Assembly: GCA_012511245.1 (NCBI GenBank)
Contig: JAAZGM010000132.1
Span: 1-5,069 of the forward strand
Source: Methanomicrobiales archaeon
GTDB taxonomy: Archaea > Halobacteriota > Methanomicrobia > Methanomicrobiales > Methanoculleaceae
DNA: 5,069 bases
Reading direction: 5' to 3'
The position numbers were made by a program, and so were the translations under genes. The notes beneath the pieces are model-generated. The model made no database searches. It was not told where the DNA came from and saw nothing but the letters and a program-made list of their open reading frames with translations. Below, piece after piece: positions 1-5,069 of this stretch (its first letter is position 1; each line of letters begins with the position of its first letter).

Positions 1-3000
1 GAGATCCCCATCCTCTTCCAGACGATACCGGACACGGATCCGGGTCGCCGACTCCCCGTGACGGAGGGTGTTGTCCATCAGGTTGGCAAAGACCCGTGAT
101 AGCATCGGGTCGGCGTAGACGGCAAGATCCCCGGACTCATCATCTATCGGCAACTCGTGCATCGCCGCCGATCGGATCGCGCTGGAGATGCGCTGCCACT
201 CCGGCGACCGGACACCGAGATCCGTGTAGTCGCGGGTGAACTCGATCTGACGCTGTATCTTGTCGGCTGCGTTCTTCACCCGGGCAAGGTACTCTCCTAT
301 ATCCTCGCCGGGTTCGGCCTCCTGGGCGATCCAGAGGTTGCCGAGGAGGATCGTCAGCTGGTTCAGGACGTCGTGCCGGGTGATGCTGTTCATAAGGTTG
401 AGTTTCTTGTTCGCAACGGCCAGGCTGTTCGTCTGCCGGAGAAGTTCCCCGGAATGGTATTCGATCTCCTGTTCCATCGCCTTGCTCTCGGTGATGTCCA
501 GCATGGTGAATGCCATGCCCTGCGAGTGGTCACCCGGATCGATGGGCGTGATGGCAACCTGGACATCGCTGCTTGTGCCATCTTTTCGCATGAGGCGGGT
601 CTCGAACATATACTTCCCGGCCCTTTTGATCTGGTCATCCATCCCCTCATAGGCGGCTGCGTACTCGGTCTTTCCTGAGTAAATCTGTTGAAAAGGCCGG
701 CCGATGAGCTCGTCGCGTGTGTAACCAGTGATCTCGCAGAGCAGGTCGTTGACCTCTGTAATGGTCTCGTCCACCAGCATCCCGATACCTGCAGGTGCGG
801 CACGGAAGATGCTCTCCATCTTTTCCGCCGTATCCTGCAGTGCCTCCTTCATCTCCCTCATATCGGTGACGTCCAGACAGTAGCCAATGAAACCGATGAA
901 GTTTTCGTTGGCATCGTATCGGGGAGAACCGTCGTCCAGGATCCAGCGGTACTCACCATCATGCCGCCTCAGGCGGTAGACCATGCTGTATGGTTCGCGC
1001 TGGAAAAAAGAGTCCGTGTAGGTCTCGATGCACCCTGCGAGATCAGCGGGGTGCACCCCCTCAGTCCATCCGTCCCCACACTCATCTTCAAGCGTCCGGC
1101 CGGTGAAAGCGAGCCATGGTTTGTTGAAGTAGTCACATGCAAGATCCATACCGCATGTCCTGATCATGGCTTTGCCGCCGTCTGCGAGCGTGCGGAAGTG
1201 CTGTTCGCTCTCCCGCAGCGCATCTTCAGCCATCTTCCTCTCGGTTACGTCCTGCCACCCGCCGTAGAATCGTATGGAGCCGTCCGGATTGGTGAGGTGG
1301 TTGGCCGAGAAACGGATCCATCGGATCAAACCGTCCCGGCGAATCATCCGTACCTCAATCATCGTGGATTTGTCCGGGGTGAGCGAGAGAACCTCGCGCT
1401 CAAAGACGGACAGATCATCAGGGTGGAGAAGATTTCTGCAGCACTGCATCGAGAGAATTTCCTCGGTGGTATACCCGGTGATCTCATGCACCGCCCCGGT
1501 AACCATGCTGATTGCAGACTCGCCCGTATCCCTGACATCGCATACGTATACGGCATCGGACATGCTTTCTGAAATTCGTCGGTAGAGTTCTTCACTCTCC
1601 TTGAGCTGGCGCTGACTCCTGGCAAGATCGTCGAAACTTTTCCGGAGATCTTCCTCAATGGAGGTTAGCTGCTCGTATGCCGTCTGCAGTTCCTCGTGTT
1701 TCTGCTGGAGTTCTGCTGCCGCCTGTTTCCGGGCGGTGATGTCCTGTCCCTGCACGATCGTTGAGATCAGTGTTTTTCCATCACTGCCGGTGATGTTTGC
1801 CGAATTCCAGAGCACCGTCCTGACTTCGCCGGATCGGCACAGGATTGGGATCACCATGTCCTCCCAGAATTCGCCCGCCATCGCCCGCCGGATCAGTTCT
1901 ATCGATGCATCTCGACTCTCCACCGGGAAGAGGAACTCATGGTTCTGCCCGATGGCTTCATCCGCAGGGATGCCGGTCAGGCGTTCAAAGGCCTTATTGA
2001 ACCGGGTGAGGGTACCGTCCGGGTTCCAGACGGCGATCGGGGCGTTGGCGTGGTCGATCAGCCTCTCCAGGTAATCTTTTGTCTCGCGCAGGTTGGCTTC
2101 AGCCTGCTTTTGTACGGTGATATCCCTGACGATCTCGATCGCACCGGCGCACCTGCCTTCCCGGTCATAGAGTGGGGATGCCCTGACCATGAGTGTGGCC
2201 TCCCTTCCACCAGGTCTGGCAAGATCGGTTTCGCCTTCAAGGCTCTCTCCGTTCTTCGTCGTGATATCGTAGGGACAGTCCTTCATTCCACTGGACTCAA
2301 GGACATGATCGATCAGGATCGGGCGTGCCTCGCCGTAGAACGGAACCGCATGTGCATAATCGCCTCTTCCAAGCATCTTTGCTTTTGGGATGCCGGTCAT
2401 CCTTTCGATTGCGCGGTTCCAGGCAATGATGCGCCCGCCTGTATCGAGGACGAAGGTTGCATCCGGGAGAAAATCGATGATGTCGGCAAGCTTGCGCTCA
2501 CTCTCCTGGAGTTTGTGCTGGCTCTCGGCAAGGTCGTCGAAACCTGTCCGGAGTTCTTCTTCGATGGATGTGAGCTGCTCATACGCTGCCTGCAGTTCCT
2601 CATGTCTCTGCAGGAGTTCGAGTTGAGCAAGTTTTCGTTCGGTGATGTCGTGCACCATCCCGATTGAGTAGAAGACCTGCCCGGAATCGTCTCGTGTGTG
2701 TTCGCACCGTTCGACGACATACCGGACCTCCCCGGTATCGGCGCGGATGATCCGATGCTCGACAGTGTAGAAGTCCTTTCCTTCTGTGATGGAGGTCGAG
2801 TATGCTGCATCGACCAGCGCCCTGTCGGCCGGGTGGATCATCGAGAGGAACGCTTCATAGGTCATCGCCGTCCCCTCTGGGTCGATGCCGAAGATGCGGT
2901 AAGTCTCGTCTGACCATGTGAGGTGCCCGGTCTCGCGATCGAGCGCCCAGCTGCCGAGGTGCGCAAGGCGCTCGGCCCTGTGCAGCATCTCTTCGCTCTT

Positions 3001-3411
3001 CCGAAGCGCGACTTCGACCTCCTGCTTCCCGGCCAGCTGCTGGATCGTGTTTGCAAGTTCGGCAAACTGCGACCTCGGATCGCCTCCCTTCTGGAGGTAA
3101 GAGTCGGCGCCGTTGTTCAGCGCCTCGATCACCACCTCTTCGCGCCCTCTGCCGGTGAATATGATGAAGGGAATGAGCGATCCTGCCTCACGGATCCGTT
3201 TGAGGAGGACGATCCCGTCCATCTCCGGCATCTGGTAGTCCGAGACAACCGCATCGTACTGCCCGGTCATGATCATCTCGCATGCTTCGAGCGGGTCCGT
3301 CGTGGTATCGACGGAGATGCCGTCCGTCTGTTCAAGGAAGAGTTTCGCGATCTCGAGCAGTGCGGGTTCGTCGTCAACGTAGAGTATCCGGTGATTCGCG
3401 GGTGGGAACAT
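1..3411 (-). CDS. Multi-PAS hybrid sensor histidine kinase with N-terminal receiver domain (C-terminus beyond window)
   Basis: This is a cytosolic sensor kinase that should autophosphorylate on a His and take part in a phosphorelay; its signal and partner are unknown. From the ATG at 3411 the minus-strand frame stays open for 1137 codons to the left edge. The receiver domain (about residues 7-115) has the acidic pair D13-D14, phosphoacceptor D58 in SDYQMPEMDG, T86 and K108. Six PAS domains follow at about 146-259, 307-435, 446-562, 608-726, 735-850 and 863-976, most ending in a D-[IV]-T motif. The DHp helix carries H1013 in ITRHDVLNQL. The N-box of the HATPase domain begins at N1110 (NLMDNTLRHG); the G boxes lie off the window. 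Two nearly identical coiled-coil linkers sit after PAS1 and PAS3. There is no signal peptide or membrane segment. An in-frame TAG at 3424-3426 excludes a longer start, and a later start would cut the receiver. The ribosome site is weak. Family assignment is secure; specificity is not. Confidence 0.95.
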   Translation of the reverse strand, partial: MFPPANHRILYVDDEPALLEIAKLFLEQTDGISVDTTTDPLEACEMIMTGQYDAVVSDYQMPEMDGIVLLKRIREAGSLIPFIIFTGRGREEVVIEALNNGADSYLQKGGDPRSQFAELANTIQQLAGKQEVEVALRKSEEMLHRAERLAHLGSWALDRETGHLTWSDETYRIFGIDPEGTAMTYEAFLSMIHPADRALVDAAYSTSITEGKDFYTVEHRIIRADTGEVRYVVERCEHTRDDSGQVFYSIGMVHDITERKLAQLELLQRHEELQAAYEQLTSIEEELRTGFDDLAESQHKLQESERKLADIIDFLPDATFVLDTGGRIIAWNRAIERMTGIPKAKMLGRGDYAHAVPFYGEARPILIDHVLESSGMKDCPYDITTKNGESLEGETDLARPGGREATLMVRASPLYDREGRCAGAIEIVRDITVQKQAEANLRETKDYLERLIDHANAPIAVWNPDGTLTRFNKAFERLTGIPADEAIGQNHEFLFPVESRDASIELIRRAMAGEFWEDMVIPILCRSGEVRTVLWNSANITGSDGKTLISTIVQGQDITARKQAAAELQQKHEELQTAYEQLTSIEEDLRKSFDDLARSQRQLKESEELYRRISESMSDAVYVCDVRDTGESAISMVTGAVHEITGYTTEEILSMQCCRNLLHPDDLSVFEREVLSLTPDKSTMIEVRMIRRDGLIRWIRFSANHLTNPDGSIRFYGGWQDVTERKMAEDALRESEQHFRTLADGGKAMIRTCGMDLACDYFNKPWLAFTGRTLEDECGDGWTEGVHPADLAGCIETYTDSFFQREPYSMVYRLRRHDGEYRWILDDGSPRYDANENFIGFIGYCLDVTDMREMKEALQDTAEKMESIFRAAPAGIGMLVDETITEVNDLLCEITGYTRDELIGRPFQQIYSGKTEYAAAYEGMDDQIKRAGKYMFETRLMRKDGTSSDVQVAITPIDPGDHSQGMAFTMLDITESKAMEQEIEYHSGELLRQTNSLAVANKKLNLMNSITRHDVLNQLTILLGNLWIAQEAEPGEDIGEYLARVKNAADKIQRQIEFTRDYTDLGVRSPEWQRISSAIRSAAMHELPIDDESGDLAVYADPMLSRVFANLMDNTLRHGESATRIRVRYRLEEDGDL
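1591..1698 (-). repeat. Coiled-coil linker, copy 2 (between PAS3 and PAS4)
   Basis: This codes for kinase residues 572-607, beginning HEELQTAYEQL and ending KESE, and is the second copy of the linker at residues 270-305. The copies are exactly 302 residues apart. The flanking PAS domains are not visibly near-identical, so only the linker has stayed alike. Confidence 0.85.
2497..2604 (-). repeat. Coiled-coil linker, copy 1 (between PAS1 and PAS2)
   Basis: This codes for kinase residues 270-305, a charged helical linker beginning HEELQAAYEQL and ending QESE. It matches residues 572-607 (copy 2) without gaps, at 28 of 36 residues and, by hand alignment, 87 of 108 bases. The high Glu, Gln and Leu content fits a signalling coiled coil that passes movement between PAS dimers. 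The duplication is seen directly; the mechanical role is inferred. Confidence 0.85.
3066..3393 (-). other. Receiver (REC) domain of the kinase
   Basis: This codes for residues about 7-115 of the kinase, an N-terminal CheY-like receiver. The Mg-binding acids D13 and D14, phosphoacceptor D58, T86 and K108 are all present, so it should be phosphorylatable. The stretch around T86, FTGRGREEV, and the later NNGADSYLQKGG are typical of methanogen receivers. A receiver ahead of the PAS array, rather than after the ATPase domain, suggests that it takes phosphate from another kinase or tunes its own. That last point is inference. Confidence 0.92.
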
Positions 3412-3452
3412 ACACGGTGGTACCTAGTACAGGTGGTGTTGGTGTATGATGA

Positions 3453-3467
3453 TGTTATCTCTTTCGG
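3453..3467 (-). promoter_or_regulatory. Candidate BRE/TATA promoter for the kinase gene (weak)
   Basis: On the minus strand a BRE-like CCGAAAG (3467-3461) is followed by AGATAACA (3460-3453), a poor match to an archaeal TATA box. It would place the transcript start near 3432 and leave a leader of about 20 bases before the ATG at 3411. A stronger A/T core lies farther up at 3551-3580, so the true promoter is undecided. Confidence 0.3.
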
Positions 3468-3552
3468 ATTGAACAATGTGATTATGTGGGAGGTTGGGAA
3501 ATTATCGTGATGTTTGATGGGTTTTCAGCGGAAATAGGCTGTTTTGTGTCAT

Positions 3553-3580
3553 ACGGATAAATTATATCTACCGTTTCTGT
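3553..3580 (-). promoter_or_regulatory. Alternative TATA-like element for the kinase gene
   Basis: On the minus strand, GAAACGG followed by TAGATATAATTTAT is the most AT-rich core in the spacer and has a BRE-like purine stretch upstream. If used leftward, it would start a transcript near 3535 and give the kinase a leader of about 125 bases. Read rightward, the same core (ATAAATTATATC) could once have served the decayed plus-strand gene. The sequence alone does not settle the direction. Confidence 0.3.
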
Positions 3581-3589
3581 TCTTGAGGG

Positions 3590-3990
3590 GATGCCAGGTT
3601 GGGAGTACTTTTGGTGGGCGGGATGGCAGGGCAGGCCGTTATCCAGTTCTTGAAGCCCTGAAGGGTGAAACCATCTGCCAGGTAAGAGAACAGTATACGT
3701 ATGAGCGGGTCAAGGATGGGCCTCTGTTCAGGGTGTGCAGGGACTTATTCTGGAAGGTCGGCGTCGATCCGACCTGGACGGCGCTCGCCTCGGAAGCGCT
3801 GGTGAGAAGGGTCCCGGCCCGGAAGGTGTTCCTGACGATCAGCACCACGATGGATGCGTATAATTTGGCCTCGAACAGCACCGGCATACCCGGCCGCTTT
3901 TGATCTCGATATCTTGTGCTGGGCTCTTTATGTGTTTGCAGAAGAGGGTGAAAGATCTCTTCCGGGTAGATCGTCTACTGCAGGGGGCAG
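3590..3990 (+). pseudogene. Decayed B3/4 (PheT-like tRNA-binding) domain protein
   Basis: Intact relatives are free-standing proteins of roughly 220-230 residues that resemble the B3/B4 editing region of phenylalanyl-tRNA synthetase beta; their exact role is unclear. Three pieces in two frames line up with that fold. Positions 3590 to about 3630 give DARLGVLLVGGM. About 3634-3891 gives LEALKGET, YERVKDGPLFR, RDLFWKVGVDPT, SEALVRRV and DAYNLASNSTGIP. About 3889-3980, in the first frame again, gives AAFDLD and VFAEEGER. Dropping one C from the CCC run at 3889-3891 restores a continuous GIPAAFDLD, so that frameshift is well placed. The other shift lies somewhere in 3620-3640. No clear start codon survives, and the last third of the family is missing before the next gene's stop at 4022. 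The middle piece alone can be read from a TTG at 3544 to a TGA at 3901-3903, but I do not think it is a gene. The family call rests on remembered motifs. Confidence 0.6.
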
Positions 3991-4021
3991 CAGACCAGAA
4001 ACCCCGCCTCAGTACCGATCG

Positions 4022-4765
4022 TCAGGACTTCTGTCTCCTCTTCGCATGAATGGCAAACAGCCCACATGAGAGCGCAATCACACCCGCCCCGGCGGTGAAC
4101 CCGGGCACGGTCTGCGGCGGCTCCTCCGGCTCCAGTTCCAGGTCGAGCCGGCTGGTAGTGTTCTCGAAGACAACCTCCCGGTGCAGGGGGAGGTAACCCT
4201 CCTTCTCGACCGATATCGTCTGTCCGTAGCCGAACGCGTTCGTTATAAGGTAGCTGCCGTCGCCAGCGGTCATGGTCGTCACGGGGTGCGGCCCCCAGGC
4301 GAGCGGGAGAGTGGATGCGAACCTCACCGTTGCATCCCGGACCGGCTGGCCGTCGATATCCCGCACCGTCCCGATCACGGTGATCCACGGCGGCGGCGGG
4401 ATATCGACGTTGACGTAGACATGCAGCGCCGCCTCTGAGGTCGTTCCCAGGTTGTCGACCAGAGTCACGGTGATCGTCTCATTCCCTTCTGCGACCGGGA
4501 CGGTGCAGGAAAAGTTGGTCGCATTCCCGCACGAGACCATCCCGACGCTGCTCTCGACCATCACATCCCGTATCCCGTTCGAGGCCTCCACCCGGCCGAC
4601 GACCGTGGCCTCGGGCGGGGTGAGGTCGCTCCATACCACCTCGTACTGTTTCGGGGAGGTGACGGAGAGGAACGTCGAGGTCTCGACCGTCTCCGCCCCG
4701 GTCGCCGGGGCTATGGCCGATATCAGCACGAGGATACAGAGAATGATCCGAAGATTTTGTCTCAT
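4022..4765 (-). CDS. Secreted Ig-like / carboxypeptidase-regulatory-like protein with PGF-CTERM anchor
   Basis: This is a 247-residue surface protein of unknown function. Residues 1-24 form a signal peptide (MRQNLR, a hydrophobic core from I7 to about A19, then ATGA before E25). Residues about 32-119 look like an Ig-like beta domain with a Cys pair (C79, C87) and the pattern EGNETITVTLVDNLG. Residues about 127-211 resemble a carboxypeptidase regulatory-like domain (GTVRDIDGQPVRDATV, then DGSYLI and KEGYLPL). A Glu/Pro spacer leads to PGF at 221-223, a hydrophobic stretch and the basic end KRRQKS. This is the PGF-CTERM pattern that archaeosortase A cuts for lipid anchoring. Sequons stand at N81, N84, N95 and N202. 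The ATG at 4765 is chosen over the upstream in-frame ATG at 4837 because it has a GGAG site and a signal peptide, and because the TATA box lies between the two. It is convergent with the pseudogene. Confidence 0.88.
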   Translation of the reverse strand: MRQNLRIILCILVLISAIAPATGAETVETSTFLSVTSPKQYEVVWSDLTPPEATVVGRVEASNGIRDVMVESSVGMVSCGNATNFSCTVPVAEGNETITVTLVDNLGTTSEAALHVYVNVDIPPPPWITVIGTVRDIDGQPVRDATVRFASTLPLAWGPHPVTTMTAGDGSYLITNAFGYGQTISVEKEGYLPLHREVVFENTTSRLDLELEPEEPPQTVPGFTAGAGVIALSCGLFAIHAKRRQKS

Positions 4766-4772
4766 TGTCCGG

Positions 4773-4776
4773 CTCC
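4773..4776 (-). promoter_or_regulatory. Shine-Dalgarno site deciding the secreted-protein start
   Basis: GGAG on the minus strand lies seven bases before the ATG at 4765, a normal archaeal spacing. It supports the 247-residue form over the 271-residue reading that begins at 4837. Confidence 0.7.
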
Positions 4777-4800
4777 GCGATTGAATAGTTAAGACAGGGT

Positions 4801-4815
4801 CTTTATATCCTTTCT
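4801..4815 (-). promoter_or_regulatory. BRE/TATA promoter of the secreted-protein gene
   Basis: On the minus strand, BRE-like AGAAAG (4815-4810) runs straight into GATATAAAG (4809-4801), a good archaeal TATA box. Known spacing predicts a start near 4780 and a leader of about 15 bases that still includes the GGAG site. Because it lies after the upstream gene's stop, the secreted-protein gene is probably its own transcription unit. Confidence 0.65.
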
Positions 4816-4825
4816 GTGCTGCACA
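4815..4825. promoter_or_regulatory. Perfect 11-base palindrome next to the BRE (possible operator)
   Basis: TGTGCTGCACA is a perfect inverted repeat around a central base and abuts the BRE of the secreted-protein promoter on its upstream side. A related TGCGCACA follows at 4831-4838. The position fits a regulator site; no regulator is visible in the window, so the role is inferred. Confidence 0.35.
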
Positions 4826-4900
4826 TCTTTTGCGCACACAACTTTCTCCACCGGGATGGCAAAGGCGGTCGGGGTTTGCCGGGTAAGGCCCACTCCCCGG

Positions 4901-4905
4901 AAAAA
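4901..4905 (-). terminator. Possible T-run terminator of the winged-helix (MCM-like) gene
   Basis: On the minus strand a run of five T (within CTCTTTTTCC) lies about 30 bases after the TAA of the rightmost gene. Archaeal termination often uses T-runs without a hairpin. The run is short, so this is weak. Confidence 0.25.
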
Positions 4906-4936
4906 GAGTTCGGTTAATCCCGGCGGCACCCCTCTC

Positions 4937-5069
4937 TTACCCGATCAACTTCACGAGCCCGTGCCGGGGCTCGATCACCTCGCCGCCGCGTTTGAGCTGC
5001 TCGAGGGTGTGCTCGACCTTGTCGCGAGAGAACCCCTGCTGCACCAGGATCTCGATCACCTCGTCGACC
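4937..5069 (-). CDS. C-terminal winged-helix end of a probable MCM replicative helicase (partial)
   Basis: Only the last 43 codons and a TAA (4937-4939) are present; the gene continues past the right edge. The peptide opens VDEVIEILVQQGFSRDKVE, continues with a second helix (HTLEQLKRGG), and ends in a beta-wing-like EVIEPRHGLVKLIG. A helix, a second helix ending in a Gly-Glu turn, and EPRxG close to the C-terminus match the winged-helix tail of archaeal MCM, which sits behind the AAA+ motor that unwinds DNA at the fork. Similar tails occur on other archaeal DNA-binding proteins, including some RPA-like ones, so the name is tentative although the frame is clear. It points the same way as the secreted-protein gene, 171 bases from that gene's ATG, but a separate promoter lies between them. 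Confidence 0.5.
   Translation of the reverse strand, partial: VDEVIEILVQQGFSRDKVEHTLEQLKRGGEVIEPRHGLVKLIG

Noticed and set aside
157..678. Plus-strand open frame of 173 codons
   Set aside because: It is antisense to the end of the PAS array and the His/ATPase region of the kinase.
688..1572. Plus-strand open frame of 294 codons
   Set aside because: It is fully antisense to PAS4-PAS6 of the kinase, whose minus-strand frame is continuous and rich in recognisable motifs. GC-rich codon use opens long antisense frames; this one shows no known motif.
1939..2667. Plus-strand open frame of 242 codons
   Set aside because: It is antisense to the region from the end of PAS1 to PAS3 of the kinase, with no domain of its own.
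2923..3510. Plus-strand open frame of 195 codons
   Set aside because: It is antisense to the receiver and PAS1 and runs out into the spacer. The minus-strand receiver motifs are unmistakable.
3412..3589. Small RNA or small gene in the spacer before the kinase
   Set aside because: No stable fold, box motif or coding frame with a credible start could be found by eye; only promoter-like A/T cores are visible.
3544..3903. TTG-started 119-codon plus-strand frame as an intact small gene
   Set aside because: Its middle matches the interior of a larger B3/4-type protein, its first codons do not, and it ends at a frameshift with the family sequence continuing in the next frame. It is better read as part of a pseudogene.
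4022..4837. Longer 271-residue start for the secreted protein
   Set aside because: The extra 24 codons contain the TATA box and the GGAG site, and would place the signal peptide inside the protein. The ATG at 4765 is far better.
4881..4905. CCGGG...CCCGG as an intrinsic terminator hairpin
   Set aside because: The stem is only about five pairs with an 11-13 base loop, and relative to the minus-strand gene it lies after the T-run rather than before it.

Overview
The window looks like a chromosomal piece of a methanogenic archaeon, most likely Methanomicrobiales and Methanoculleus-like. Four things support this. There is a very large soluble multi-PAS histidine kinase of the kind these genomes carry in numbers, with an archaeal RHDxxNQL phosphoacceptor box. 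There is a small secreted protein with a PGF-CTERM (archaeosortase A) tail. A BRE/TATA promoter lies 35-50 bases ahead of a start codon. Coding DNA is GC-rich with GC-rich third positions, while spacers are AT-richer. The genus is an inference; no marker gene fixes it.

Layout, left to right. Positions 1-3411 (minus strand) are one uninterrupted reading frame of 1137 codons that runs off the left edge. It encodes an N-terminal response-regulator receiver domain, six PAS domains, a DHp helix with the phosphoacceptor His, and the start of the HATPase domain. Because the frame has no stop inside the window, simple ORF callers miss it and report antisense shadows instead. Positions 3412-3589 are an AT-richer spacer with candidate promoter elements. 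Positions about 3590-3990 (plus strand) hold a decayed, frameshifted, 3'-truncated copy of a B3/4 (PheT-like tRNA-binding) domain protein. Positions 4022-4765 (minus) are an intact gene for a 247-residue secreted protein: signal peptide, Ig-like domain, carboxypeptidase-regulatory-like domain and PGF-CTERM anchor. Its BRE/TATA box (4801-4815) and Shine-Dalgarno site (4773-4776) fix the start. Positions 4937-5069 (minus) are the last 43 codons of another gene, a winged-helix C-terminus that best resembles the end of the archaeal MCM replicative helicase.

The genes do not form an obvious pathway. The three intact or partial genes all point left on the minus strand but appear to be separate transcription units, because the secreted-protein gene and the kinase are each preceded by a spacer. 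The kinase is a cytosolic sensor with no membrane segment. The secreted protein is a surface-anchored protein of unknown function. The pseudogene lies convergent to it. I see no mobile element, CRISPR array or RNA gene, and nothing I would call a new biological system. The most informative observations are the pseudogene, the duplicated coiled-coil linker inside the kinase, and the palindrome abutting the secreted-protein promoter.
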